In this document: positions 44,947 through 56,705 of the stretch, piece by piece
How the letters are laid out: each line of letters starts with the position of its first letter
Numbering within the stretch: the stretch's first letter is position 1
Assembly (NCBI GenBank): GCA_963682055.1
Contig: OY821742.1
Location: 20,087,635 to 20,151,634, forward strand
Direction of reading: 5' to 3'
Length of the DNA: 64,000 nt
Source of the DNA: Primula veris
Lineage: Eukaryota > Streptophyta > Magnoliopsida > Ericales > Primulaceae
The notes under the pieces: model-generated
Databases searched by the model: none
What the model saw: only the letters and a program-made list of their open reading frames with translations
What the model was told of the DNA's origin: nothing
Translations under genes and position numbers: made by a program

Positions 44947-46280
44947 CTTGTTTGATTGAATTTTTTCGATGCGAACGAGTGTCGAATTTGATGAATTTCT
45001 TGAACCTTAATTTGTCATTTTGTACCTTCATTCCAATTTTTGTAGCTCACTTGTATCTTCGTTTCAATTTTTCTTGAACGAGTGTCGAATAATGAAGAAG
45101 AATTGGATTATATTTCTAACTTTTGTAACTTCGTATCCCATTTCTGTAGATAAATATTGTGTTTCGTTCAATATATTTGACAAGATAAGAGGGAATCAGT
45201 TTGCACCCATCTGGCAAATGAAGAAATTGTAGTTTATTTACACTTCTTTTCTTTTATGCCCATGCATGACATATACATGTACAACCATGTATTTCCCACT
45301 TAAGTAGCAATTTAGGAGTCTCTTTTGCTGTGTATATTGCATTTGATTCCTTTCAAAACTATACCAGCTTTGAGGAACTTTAAGCTCGTACAATAACCAT
45401 CCTTAGTCATTTAGAGATAGGAGAGAATCTTTTCTTTTTTTTTGGAGAATTATGTAGTCCATGTACATATAGCACGTACACAGCAAATTTCGAACTAGAA
45501 CATGCCTATAAACATGGTAAGAGTCCAATTATGAGTTGTGTAGCTGAGATAAGGTCAGAAGCATTTGAGTCATTGTCAAACTATACCTCTTCACGAAGGT
45601 CTCTTGAGTTTGGACTCTTTATGTGTATAAATAGAGGTGCCCACCAAATATTCAATTTATGGTAAGGTATCCCAATTCATATTCTTGAATTTCTCCTCAT
45701 TCTTTTCGTAACACTAGACATCATGTTTATTTTGATCAAGTTTTGACTACATATTTTTGCACGAGTAGATATCTCAGGAACTATTTGCCAATAAATTTCT
45801 TTTCTTTTTCTAATTTTCTTTGTTGTTGTTATAGCCTTATTGTCTTGATTCCTGTAGTAAAATTATACTACTTTGCTTGTTGGAATTTAGTGTATAAAAC
45901 CTTGTTGGCAAATTTAACTGAATCCGATATTTTCTGATGTCCCTTTATGTTGATAACTCCTTCCCATTGTTGTTCAAGAGTCCCAGGCATAAAACTGCAG
46001 CAAATGTTCTTGATCTTGGCGACATACGTGTGGATGATTTTGATCTTACGAACAATGTGAAGTTTCCTAGCATGACAGGGTGGTGGGGCTCGGTGGCTGG
46101 TTCGCCTTCTCAAAGTTATTGTGGCTTAGCTGCAAATCTTGAGGACCGTCACTCAGGCCAACATATCTGCTGGTGTTGAACTTGAATGCTTAGCTTCTGT
46201 CTATCCTCTGTGACGTCTCCGACAATCTTCATCGGCGACTACAATCTTCTTCGGTGACTTCAACAATCTTCTTCGGCAAC
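44947..46280 (-). other. Younger Tat tail, non-coding
   Basis: This is where the old element keeps its antisense gene. Here the antisense (plus) strand has only short frames (45937-46179, with GDIRVDDFDLTNNV) and no plant mobile domain. Mostly AT-rich. Confidence 0.5.
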
Positions 46281-46289
46281 TTCGACAAG

Positions 46290-46790
46290 CTTCTTAAGTG
46301 ATTTCGACAAACTTCTTCGGCGATTTCGACGAGCTTCTTCGGCGATTTCGACGAGCTTCTTTGGCGATTTCGACGAGCTTCTTCGGTGACTTCAACAATC
46401 TTCTTCGGCGATTTTGACGAGCTTCTTCGGCGATTTCGACGAGCTTCTTTGGCGATTTTGACGAGCTTCTTCGGGGATTTCGACGAGCTTCTTTGGCGAT
46501 TTCGACGAGCTTCTTCGGCGATTTCGACGAGCTTCTTCGGTGACTACAATCTTCTTCGGTGACTTCAACAATCTTCTTCGGCGATTTCGACGAGCTTCTT
46601 TGGCGATTTTGACGAGCTTCTTCGGCGATTTCGACGAGCTTCTTCGGCGATTTCGACGAGCTTCTTTGGCGATTTCGACGAGCTTCTTCGGCGATTTCGA
46701 TAAGCTTCTTTGGCGATTTCAACAAAATTTTTCAGCAATTTTGACGAGCTTCTTCGGCGATTTCGACAAGCTTATTCAGCGACTAATATT
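46290..46790. repeat. 22-bp minisatellite, about 22 copies, open on both strands
   Basis: Unit CTTCTTCGGCGATTTCGACG-AG with few variants (TTTGG for TTCGG). Because 22 is not a multiple of 3, three units make a 66-bp/22-residue period. The minus strand reads SKSPKKLVEIAEEARRNRRR-type repeats for 143 codons (46294-46725) and the plus strand reads FFGDFDELLRRFRRASLAIS-type repeats (46540-46794). A few GTGACTAC/ACAATC variants break the array near 46400 and 46540. Confidence 0.95.
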
Positions 46791-46794
46791 CTGA

Positions 46795-47530
46795 CCAACT
46801 GACCAACGTGGCGGAAGTGACGGAAACACTTGTTGAAGTAGAGTTTGTGTTTCTAAGTTAGTCGTCGAACGAAATCTCAATCCGCCTAAAGAGGGAGAAA
46901 GCGTCTACTTTGATTTTTCAACAAGCGACGACATTTTTGGCTTCAAAAAGTTTTCGAGAGTTGTGACAGAGATTTCCTTATCTCCAAGGCTGAAGAAACC
47001 CATATCTTTGTTTCATGAAGAGTAACAGTCACACGACGGAGTTAGGCGAAGGCAGAATGATCAAACACCATAAGTATCATGCTATAGCAGAGGTTCGTCT
47101 TCTTAGCGTCTCAATCTTCTTGAAAGCTCAATGTTCTCTCACATGGTCATCTCTACGCAAGGCTTTGGTAATGATGGGAAAAGAGACAAAGCGAGGAGCC
47201 TACTGATAACGCGTCTCTTGGCATCTCAATCTCTACGAAAACTTGAAGTTCTCTAACACGGTCATCTCAGCTAAAGGGACGATTATAAGAGCTCCAACGA
47301 TATTAGTTGACAACATGTGTTATTAGTTTCTTGCTCTAATTGTTTAGTCTTCATTTTGTATTATCGTATTTCCTTTTTATAGTGGATTTTTCGTAATGAC
47401 TTTATATGAGTACTACTTTATTTCTTCACGCATTTGTTTTCTTTTGCATAGCTTGGCCTTCACCTTGTCATTTATTTATCTACTCCTTTGCCTTCTTGAG
47501 CTTTACTTAAACTTGTGGGGTGTTTTTTTT
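46795..47530 (-). other. Younger Tat tail, no gene seen
   Basis: Between the minisatellite and the conserved post-pol block. Two similar phrases (CATGGTCATCTC and ACGGTCATCTCAG, near 47143 and 47257) suggest an old ~115-bp duplication. No domain seen. Confidence 0.45.
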
Positions 47531-47534
47531 TTGT

Positions 47535-47835
47535 TATGGTATGACTGATCTTGAAATAAATTCCAAGAAGCCTACGTACCCGAAAGGGATCAAGCCAAAC
47601 GTAGTTCAATTTTTTTGATTTTTTATATTTTATATTTTTTTGGAATTTTATTTTTTGGTTGTTGGTATGACTGAACTTGATACAAGCCTCAAGATGCCTA
47701 CGTACCCGTGAAGGATCAAGTCAAACGTAGTTTATTTTTGTTGCCTCAATATTTATACTCATTTGGGCGACGAGTAACATGCACTTTATACTCTTGCGTC
47801 AAGGAGTGTCTTCACTTCTTCTTTATGGGTAGTAA
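47535..47835 (-). promoter_or_regulatory. Conserved post-pol block with hairpin motifs (younger Tat)
   Basis: Directly after the pol end, the minus strand has GACGCAAGAGTATAAAGTGC, GAGTATAAAT and then two copies of a ~70-base motif: ACTACGTTTGACTTGATCC, ACGTAGGCATCTTGAGGC, TCAAGTTCAGTCATACCA. Each complete copy can pair CTACGT with ACGTAG around a ~22-base loop. The same block follows pol in the old Tat (60495-60850) with few changes, although neither codes there. Confidence 0.7.
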
Positions 47836-48913
47836 CGCTTCAAAAATCTGCCAGTGATGGGGCCAATCTTTAAACCGTCTTCGTTTTGCAACTTGTAGGC
47901 GCCATTTGTGTAAACTTATATCACTGTATATGGTCCATTCCATTTGGAGAGAAATTTGTTCCTAGTGCTTCGTGTTGTGATGATAGGCCTTCTAACTGCT
48001 AACACCAAGTCTCCCTTTTGGAACGATCTTTGTTTAACATTCTTGTTGAATGATTTCGACATCCGTGCTTGGTAAAATTCCAACCTTTGTTGCGCTTCAA
48101 GTCTCTTTTCGTCGAGTGCTTCAAGTTCTTCGAGGCAAAGGCGAGCTTTATCCTCAAGTGTCAATCCTTCTTGGAGGGCGATTCTAAGCGACGGGATTTG
48201 CGTTTCGAGTGACAAGACAGCTTCTACTCCGTACACCAACGAATATGGGGTGGCTTGAGTTGATGTTCGATATGTCGTTCGATATGCCTAAAGAGCTTCT
48301 TTGATCCTTTCGTGCCAGTCCCTTCTTTATTTTGCCACAACTTTCTTTAGCAATTTTCCAAGTGTTTTGTTGAAAGCTTCTGCGAGTCCGTTAGCTGGGG
48401 CATTATACATTGAAGAGTTATGCTGTTTGAAGCCGAATTTCTCACATAGATTTGTCACCAACTTATTGTAGAAAGGCGTTCCATTGTCGTTGATGATGTA
48501 GCATGGAACCCCATACCGAAATATGATAATTGATTTGATGAAGTTTATCACAGTTTCATTCTTCACATCTTTCAAAGGCACCGCTTCTGCCCATTTTGAG
48601 AAATAATCGGTTGCTGCAAGTATGTAAAGATGCCCCCCAGAGGACTTAGGGAGTGGTCCTATTGCATCCAATCCCCTTGCTTCAAATGGCCAAGACGCAA
48701 TCGTAGGGTGTAACAGCTGAGGCGGTTGATGAATAAAATTTGCGTGGAATTGACAAGGCTGACATTTTTTGGCAAAGTCCATGCAATCTTTGACCATAGT
48801 TGGCCAGTAGTATCCCATTCTTTTGACTCGGAAGTGAAGCTTTGGACCTGACTGATGAGCGCCGCAAATTCCAGAATGAGCTTCCTCCATTGCCTTTATT
48901 CCTTCTTTTTCAT
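47836..48913 (-). pseudogene. Younger Tat integrase
   Basis: HHCC zinc site (EEAHSGICGAHQSGPKLHFR, CQPCQ), core with ARGLDAIGPLPKSSGGHLYI, DYFSKWAEAVPLK, YIINDNGTPFYNKLV (Asp) and NGLAEAFNKTLGKLLKK (Glu), frame 48890-48327. Two stops follow, one a TAG in place of Trp (ALxAYRT, 48288-48290). The C-terminal part (48239-47916) has MVYGVEAVLSLETQIPSLRI and FQKGDLVLAVRRPI...KWNGPYTV, the GPY/F-type module. A frameshift near 48940 separates it from RNase H. Confidence 0.93.
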
Positions 48914-51030
48914 TTAGACATCGTAGAAATAAACCTTGAAAGATCGACGGTAGAGAGTATCTTTAAAGAAAATGAACCTAGCAGCTCTTCGCCTAGTATC
49001 TATCTTTTTGTGTTTATCATCCGGCAATTTTCCATGCTGCAAGTAGTGTATGATAGGCTGCCTCCAATCTTCTTTCTCAATTTCAAAGACGGAAATCGCG
49101 GTAACTTCTTCGACAATCTCATTTTCCTTTTCAAATTCTAGAGGAATTATCCAGCATTGACATACGGGAATCTTTACATCTCCATTGGGCATTGCGATGG
49201 TGGATACCAATTTTGCCAACGCGTCAGCTTGTTTATTCTTTTTCCTTGGAACATGATCTAGCGTCACATCTCCAATTTTGGCAACAAGTCTCGTGGCATA
49301 GTCACGATATGGTGTCAACTCCATTTTCTTAACTTCATATTCATTTGTAACTTGATTTATGACCAGCTCAGAATCTCCAAAAACTTTGAGATGTTGATAG
49401 TTTGCACCAAGAGCCATCTCGAGTCCCAATATTAGAGCTTGATATTCAACAACATTGTTGGAGCATTGTTGCGCAAGGGTGAAAGCATAAGGTAGAACAT
49501 CTCCCTCAGGACTTAGAAACACTATTTCAGCTCCGGCACCTTCACTATTTGCTGCTCCATCAAAGTACATTGTCCATGGTGGAGATACTTCCACCCACAT
49601 GACGTCTTCATTTGGAAGATCCTCGGAGAGCTCCCATTCAGCGGGCATCGGATGGTCAACTAGGAAATCAGCAAGCACTTGTCCTTTGATGGCCTTTTGA
49701 GGAACATATATGATTTTGAATTCTTGGAAGAGAAGTGCCCATCTTGCTAGACGATCAGACCATACGGGTTTTGACATGACGTATTTAACAGGATTTGCTT
49801 TTGATATTAACCGAATTGTATGAGCTTGAAAATAGTGCCTCAATTTTGTAATTGCAAACACCAAGGCGAGACACATCTTCTCAATGGGCGTATAGTTCAC
49901 TTCACATGGTGTCATAGTTCTACTCAAGTAGTAGAGTGCATTTTCTTTTCCATGGTCATTTTCTTGAGCAAGTAGACCTCCGATTGAACGTTCTTGTGCT
50001 GCAAGGTATAAGATCAATGGCCTTCCCAAAACAGGAGCGGCTAGGACATGAGGCTTTGTCAGATAAGATTTAATGATTTCAAAGGCATTTTCGCAGGCGT
50101 CATCCCATTTGAACGGCGTGCCCTTTTTCAGAAGTCGACTAAATGGTTGACAATGACCAGATAGGTTGGATATGAATCTTCGGATGTATGCTAATTTCCC
50201 CTGTAGACTTCGAAGCTCGTGGATATTCTTTGGTGTTTGAATCTTAATGATTGCCTCAATTTTTGATTGATCAATTTCGATCCCTTGATGGCGGATGATG
50301 AACCCAAGGAACTTTCCAGAAGTGACTCCAAATGCGCATTTTAGTGGATTCATCTTTAGTTGATATCGGCGGAGACGTTTAAACACAACTTCAAGGTCCT
50401 TTAGATGTTCGTGACGCTTCTTTGTCTTCACAACTATATCGTCGACGTAGCATTCAATATTCTTGTGAAGCATGTCATCGAAAATCCTTTGCATTGCCCT
50501 TTGATATGTTGCTCCAGCATTCTTCAATCCAAATGGCATGACTTTGTAGCAATAAATCCCTTTTGGCATTCTGAAAGCAGTCATCTCTTCATCATTTGGA
50601 TCCATACGAATTTGGTTGTAGCCTGAGGATCCATCCATGAATGACAAGGCTTCATGTCCGGTAGTAGAATCAATCATGAGCTCAGTTATTGGGAGTGGCA
50701 ATTCATCTCTGGGGCATGCGCTGTTTAGGTCTCGAAAGTCTACGCAAACTCGTATCTGTCCATTTTTCTTCTTGACTGGAACTATGCTCGAGATCCACGT
50801 TGGATATTTGACTTCCCTTATGAAACCTGCATCGATAAGTTTGTTGACTTCCACTTCAATCTGTTGAACCAACTCTGCTCGGAATCGTTGTTGAGCTTGT
50901 TTTACTGGTCTAGATCCTCGTTTTACTGCGAGATGATGAACTGCTATTTTGGGATCAAGTCCTGGCATCTCCTCGTAACTCCATGCGAACACGTATTTCT
51001 AGTCCCTAAGAAGCTTGATGTAATCTTTTT
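48914..51030 (-). pseudogene. Younger Tat reverse transcriptase, RNase H and archaeal-type RNase H
   Basis: A 692-codon frame (50992-48914). RT: HHLAVKRGSRPVKQAQQRFR, VPVKKKNGQIRVCVDFRDLN, MPFGLKNAGATYQRAMQ, CYVDDIVVKTK (catalytic YVDD). RNase H and connection: LGRPLILYLAAQERSIGGLL, NALYYLSRTM, RHYFQAHTIRLISKANP. Second RNase H: WTMYFDGAANSEGAGAEIVF, NNVVEYQALILGLEMAL, DSELVINQV, ADALAKL. A TAG (about 51001) interrupts the link to the protease just before VFAWSYEEMPG. All catalytic residues I can check are intact, so decay is recent. Confidence 0.95.
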
Positions 51031-51436
51031 GGTCTTCTTCGCTTAAAAGTGCACTTAGGTATGTAGGTTGCGGAGCATCCGTCGTGCCAATGTTGACTTC
51101 TTTCAATTCATCCATAGTAGATTTAACTCCTTCTTCGAGTTCTTTAGGAGCATCTTCTACCTCTTATTCGATATGATCTTCCTCGTCGATCCCCGTGATG
51201 TGGTAAGACGTTGTGACTTGCAAGGTTTTCGTCTGTGTGGTACCTTGGACAATAACGACTACTTGGACCTTTCTTGCGAGACGCCTTTGAGAAGCTAATG
51301 TATTCGTCGTCGTGCCAAGCCGGTCAAAAATAGATCTTCTTCTACCAAGTCGTCTAAATACTGATGGTCGCCTACTTGATAATCTTTTTAATACAGATCA
51401 TGAAATTACATTTGCCTCCATTCCTTCAAGAACCAA

Positions 51437-53921
51437 TTACCTTTCCAATGACCGTTGAGGGGCCATTGGTGGCAAGTTTTGTAGTCCCTGGTGATCGATG
51501 ACAGGAACAACATTTTCTCCTATCGATTTAGCATCCTCGAATGTAGTATAACAATTATTTGACTTCTTTATGATAATACGAGCTGGAACATGCATCTTGT
51601 AGCCAATTCCAACACGAGATTCTTTCACCGTGAAACCCTTTTGCTTGAGCATATTTTGTGTTGGATTTAAACCGTGAACCTTTTCTCCAGTTACTTCGGG
51701 AACAAGCTTTCCAAGCAGATTCGAACTTTCCTTGGAGTATCCACAATTTGTAAGTATCTTGCAGGTTTTTTCACAAAAAAGATTGAGTGCTTGAAGTCTC
51801 TACATGTTCACTAACAGGGCCATGTGTTGGTCGCATAAAACCTTTCAGTATTGTTGTTTGTTCTATCGTAGTGACAGGAATTGTTAAGTCTTTGAAATTC
51901 AGATCGTCGATGTTACTTGACTTGGGAGCGTAGCAAACCACTGGAGTTTCTTTCTTGTTTGTTAGCAAACTCTTACTTTTCATACTCTTGCCTCCTTGGC
52001 CTTCTTTAGTTTTCATTTCCACAACAGCTGGTGAAAGAGATTCAAGGGCATTTTCCTTCTTTGGTTTATCCACATAGAACTTGGCGTCGGCGAAATAAGC
52101 TTCCACTCCGTTGAAGGGATTGTTATCACCTTCAACTTTCTTCACGACATCATTTTGGCAATACTTAAAACATTGGTGAAGATTTGATAGGACGACTCTA
52201 TTCTCGTGAATCCAAGGCCGACCAAGAAGCATGTTATATGAAGTCTTCGCATTGAGGACGTGAAACAAAGCTGTTGATGTAAGGTCGCCGATGACAAGCT
52301 CCAAACGTATTATGCCAATCGCTCTTTGTCCATCTTGGTTAAATCCTTGAATCATTAGGCGGCTGGGAGATAGCTCATCAATCGTGATCCCAAGATCATT
52401 AACAATCCATAGTGGTAAAATATTGACGGCAGATCCTCCATCTAGTAAGATCCTCCTTACTTTCTTCTCTCGTGCATAGCTAGAAACGAACAATGGACGA
52501 TTATGGGGTTTTGCATCGAGTAACAAGTCTTTGTCAGAGAAGTTGATAGTCGTCATGTTTGTTATTTCATTTACTTCTTGACTGGGTGTTGCTGAGAGTG
52601 TAGTGGACTCATCCTCATTTTCTTTGGGGAGCTCTTCGATAGTTGCGACGTTACATGAGGCAGCATACCAGTCATCTTCATCTTGTTCTTCAGAGTATCT
52701 ATCATTTATGCAACCATCACATTTACAAACATCCCAGAAGCAATGACCGTCATCATCTTTGAACTTGTAAATAGGATTTCCTCGATAGTAGTAGGCGATT
52801 GGAACCTCCATGCTTGGTCTTTCCGGGGTGGATTCTTCAATCACTCGCTCTTTGTAACATAGAGCATAGTAGTCCCCATCAGTTTCCTTAAGCTTCCCAA
52901 CTTGTTTATCATTGGCTTCATATCTTTCTTTAAGAGCTTGTTGGCATTCTTGACAAAGATCTTTGCAAGGCTCAGACGTATGCGGAATCTGGCTGATTTC
53001 TTCTATTTTGTACACTTCATCAGGAACTTCAGAGGCACTGTCAAAACTTGAGGATTTTCCAACTTCGTTTGCATTCGATTCTTCACCAAATTCATTGTTA
53101 GGGTGATTTTTAGGTGAAAATGGATTCACTTCTTGTGCTTTGCCATACTGGACGTAGTAATCGAACTTTCCAGATGATTCTCCAAGGAGGCCAATTTGCG
53201 GGTCTCCAGCTTCGTACCTTTCCTTGAACAATTGCTGAGTATTTTTCTTCTTATTTTTCTTCTTCCTAATATTTGGCTCTTCGTCTTCGTCGCACCATTC
53301 CTTCCATTGGTACTCTATGCAGTCCTCACAATTGCAGACATCGAAGAAACAATGGCTGTTCTCACTGAATTTGTATCTTGCCCCCTCTTGTTGATGCTGG
53401 TGGATTTGATTATTTTCCAAGGACATGAGTTCAGATTGTTGATGTTGATCTTCGGGAAGGTTTTCTACAATCACGTTCCCATTAGTTTTGTAGCCTTCAT
53501 TTTGTGTTGAGTTTATAGAGGCATGTTCTTCAACTATGAATTCCGTTGGTGGGAAGGAGCCAAATTGGATGAGCATTGTTATTGGGTTGCGTACGCTTTC
53601 AACTGGAGAATCACTAATGAAGGTTGCATAATGAGCTTTCGCTTCATCTTCTTCTTCCAACAAAATCTTTCCTTGGCTGGCTAGCTGGACGATCTTTTCT
53701 TTCAGCACGAAACATCGATGAGTTGGATGGCTGAGTAGACGATGGAACTTGCAGTAATTTGTGTCGTTCACTTTATTAGCCTCTTCCGGACGATTCATTT
53801 CTGGGAGTTCAATCAAGTTGAGGGCCAAAAGTTCGTCTAGCATTCTTGGTATTCGGTATCTGGAAACGGGTATTCCTTCTCTTGCATTTCCTTCAGGGTG
53901 AGCCTTCTCTTTCCATTCCAT
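51437..53921 (-). pseudogene. Younger Tat gag-pro linker and aspartic protease
   Basis: 716-codon frame 53921-51771: YCKFHRLLSHPTHRCFVLKE metal-site-like motif, acidic linker with repeated Cys/His blocks (NSHCFFDVCNCEDC, GHCFWDVCKCDGC) alternating with ERYEA(G/N)D..(I/V)G blocks, then the protease: TTINFSDKDLLLDAKPHNRP, RRILLDGGSAVNILPL, SYNMLLGRPWIHE. A stop at 51771 is followed by further coding (LKQKGFTVKESRVGIGYKMH) to 51437. The linker is unusually long and its Cys/His blocks could bind metal or RNA; that is inference. Confidence 0.88.
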
Positions 53922-55343
53922 TGATTGTCAAACTTTTTAACTTCGAATTTCTTCGTGCTTGTGTTAATCTTGGAAGATGAAGAGGCCTTTGGCAGACTAG
54001 CAGAAACAACGAATGACTCCTTTTTGTCAGTGTTTGAATGAGCCCTGCCCCATCTCGTGCTTTCGTATTTACTTTTTGTTTTATGTGACATTTGAATTGG
54101 CAAAGCTTGATCTTCGCATGTTGAAATGCTGAACTCTATGTCATGGGCTTGGCTTGCTAGTTCTCCAAAGGACTTCGGTTTTATTCCTTGAAGAATGTAT
54201 CTCAATCCCCAATGCATGCCTTGGATACACATTTCGATGCCGGATGACTTACACAATCTATCTTTGCAGTTGAGGCTCAATCCCCTCCATATGTTGATGT
54301 AATCGGTGACAGGCTCATCATTCCATTGGCGAGTGTTGGTTAGTTCGATCATGCTCACTGTCCGGCGAGTGCTGTAGAAGCGATTGAGAAATTCATCCTT
54401 GAGTTGTTCCCCGCTGTCAATTGATCCAGGTGCTAAGTCGCAGTACCAATCAAATGCGTTGTCCTTCAATGTCTGGACGAATTGCTTTATGATGAGGTCT
54501 CCTTCTGTTCCAGCATTGCTGCACGTTTCTACGAAATGAGCTACATGTTGCTTTGGATTTCCTTTACCATCGAATTGCTGAAATCTTGGGGGTTGATATC
54601 CCGCAGGCATTTTCAAGTGCTCTATCCTCCTGCTGTAAGGCTTAACATAACTAAATGAGGAATGTGTTACTTCTTCGTAGCGTCCTTTTAACGATGCCAA
54701 GTATGAAATCCTTCAGTTGATCAACAAGAATTGAACCATCAGGAAGAACCTCTATACTTTTTCTCTTCCCTTTTTCTTTGCTTGAAGATCCTTTGACTTC
54801 GAATGGTTTCTCTTCATTTACAACGGTTTTGCTAGTCTGTGCCAGGAATTCCACCTTATTCATTAACATTGCAAATTGGGTATCTCGCTCTGTTGTTGCC
54901 TTCATGAGACCTTCTAGAGTTTTTGTTAGGATAGAAACTTGTTCTTCCAATGCCAATGTATTTGTAGTCATGGCCGGCATAATAGTTGAGTCAGAAGATC
55001 GCGGGCTGTTAAGTGGAGACTCCGAGTCTGAAGCAGTGACCCCATCTTTTTCATTGCCCGCTTGTTCACTTTTTCCTAGTTGTTCATATATGAATTTCGC
55101 TGCAGATTTTCCATCACGAGTGAGAGCCTCTTGAGGTCATATGCGTAGGTACTCTGCTGAGTTTAAGTTGCCCCCAAGTTCGATGTCTTTCGCGTGAGTT
55201 GGAGTTTCCATTGGTTGATCTAATGCTTGAGTGTCGGAAGACTTGTTGCTTCGAGTTCTGGTGTAAACGTTTGAAATCGTCCTCTTCTCGCCGATTAAGG
55301 AAGAATCTTCAATTACTTTGGAGGAGTCTTTCTTTGGAGCCAT
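53837..55343 (-). pseudogene. Younger Tat gag
   Basis: Starts MAPKKDSSKVIEDSSLIGEK at 55343, about 75 bp after the PBS. TGA at 55137, the frame resuming to about 54690. A frameshift then leads to YEEVTHSSFSYVKPYSRRIE, GYQPPRFQQFDGKGNPKQHV, FVETCSNAG, DWYCDLAPGSIDSGEQLKDE, FYSTRRTVSMIELTN, i.e. the capsid domain. A second frameshift near 53860 links to the linker. The start is chosen for its position after the PBS and its Lys/Ser-rich N-terminus. Confidence 0.9.
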
Positions 55344-55395
55344 CAAATTGTTGGTTAAATTGATTTGATGAAGAGAAGAGATGAAAGGCAGAGAA

Positions 55396-55418
55396 GTCCC
55401 ACCGGGTGTGCCAAAATT
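55396..55418 (-). other. Younger Tat primer binding site
   Basis: Minus strand AATTTTGGCACACCCGGTGG immediately after the 5' LTR. It starts with TGGCAC after a short T run, the usual position and leading bases of a tRNA-derived PBS; which tRNA is not decided. Confidence 0.65.
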
Positions 55419-56705
55419 TGTTTCACACAAATTTTCACCAAGCGCTGAAGACAGGAAAAATGAATGCGAAGCAAAGTAAATTTTATTTATCAATTAATTT
55501 GCAGGTACAATCTCTGATAATTTCTAAAAGAAAATATAGAAATAAAAGTCATTTGATTCTCCTCTTCGAACAATTTGCAATGGCTCGAAATGCTATTGTA
55601 GACTCTTTGATGAATTTTGTTGAATTTGCTGAACTTGAGTAGAATTCTTCAGATTTGATGAAGAACTTTGTAGTTTTGTTGATTTCGTTGATGATCTTGA
55701 CGCTCTTCAGATTTGGTGAAGAACTTGGAGATTTTGATCTAGAGAAACGTGTTTTTGCCTTTGTGTAGTCGTTCCTGAAGATCCAATGCCGGTTTGTTGT
55801 AGATTTCTTGGGTGGAGTTCTTCGGATTTGTTGAAGAACTTTGAAGACTTTGATTTGCAGAAATGTCTTGCTTATTGCTTGTAGTCGTTCCTGAAGATCG
55901 AATGCCGATTTGTTGCAGAATTTCTTTAGATTTGGTGAAGAACTTTAAAGACTTTGATTTACAGAAACGTCTTGCTTATTGCTTGTAGTCGTTCCTGAAG
56001 ATCGAAGGCAGATTTGTTGTAGGAGGTCTTCAGATTTGGAGAAGAACTTGAAGATTTTGATCCGTAGAAATGCCTTACTTGCTGCTTTTAGACGTTATTG
56101 AAGATCGAATGCCAAGTTTATTGCAGATTTGTTGCAGACTTTGAAGGCGTTCATTGAGGCCGGAGTGTGCAGAGCTTCCCCTAGGAGTTGATCCCCTGAC
56201 GTTTGTGGAGGAGCGGAGGTGATTCCCCGGCGGCCGTGGAGGAGCGGAGCTGATTCCCTGGCGTCTGTGGAGGAGCTTCTCTCTCTCTAGTCTTCAAGAC
56301 TTTTTTTGATTGTGTTTAATTATGGCACCCCCACCCCTCTATTTATAGCTTTTGGGGTGGGCTTTTAATTGCAAGGACACCTCACTAAGTTTCGGCCCAT
56401 TATCATAAAGGACCAACACTTGTCATTTGATTTAAATTTAGTATTTGTGGTTTGAAAACATTTTAATAAGTTCTATAATTTTAAGAAACTCTTCGTTTGC
56501 TCCATACTAAATGGGTTTTAACAAAATAAATACTTTTATTTTATTTTAATTTACTATCTTAATTTTATGTGATAATAAATTATAATTTATTTTCTTTTAA
56601 ATTACTAATAACTTCTTTTCTAAACTTGTAGATTAGTAATCAATTTAATTTTGTTTAAAAGATACGTAGCGTATTTTTAGTGACAATAAATTTTACGTGT
56701 CAACA
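55419..56705 (-). repeat. Younger Tat 5' LTR
   Basis: 1287 bp, TGTTTCACAC...GTGTCAACA, highly similar to 43645-44930 over its length and carrying the same internal 103-116-bp repeats (about 55655-56110). Confidence 0.95.
56339..56347 (-). promoter_or_regulatory. TATA box of younger Tat 5' LTR
   Basis: Minus strand TATAAATAG, followed by AGGGGTGGGGGTGCC. It is also present at 44564-44572 in the 3' LTR. It would start the element RNA within the LTR, upstream of the PBS. Confidence 0.65.

Larger units (their letters stand above)
43645..56705 (-). mobile_element. Younger Ty3/gypsy Tat-lineage element, complete, nested in the old Tat
   Basis: 13.06 kb, LTRs of 1286 and 1287 bp, target duplication GTCCA (43640-43644) against GTCCC (56706-56710). 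Minus-strand order: 5' LTR, PBS, gag, protease, RT, RNase H, archaeal-type RNase H, integrase, a 3-kb tail, PPT, 3' LTR. Integrase after RT marks Ty3/gypsy, and the second RNase H marks Tat. Its long frames (716 and 692 codons) and similar LTRs make it much younger than its host element. It is still inactive, with stops in gag, before RT and in integrase plus several frameshifts. Confidence 0.95.

Noticed and set aside
46290..46790. Real SR/KR-type nuclear protein gene
   Set aside because: The peptide repeat is a direct product of a stop-free 22-bp satellite; there is no non-repeat domain, start context or intron structure.
53196..53510. Hydrophobic plus-strand frame resembling a membrane protein
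   Set aside because: It is the complement of the acidic Tat linker (runs of Glu/Asp/Lys codons read as Leu/Phe/Ser on the other strand).
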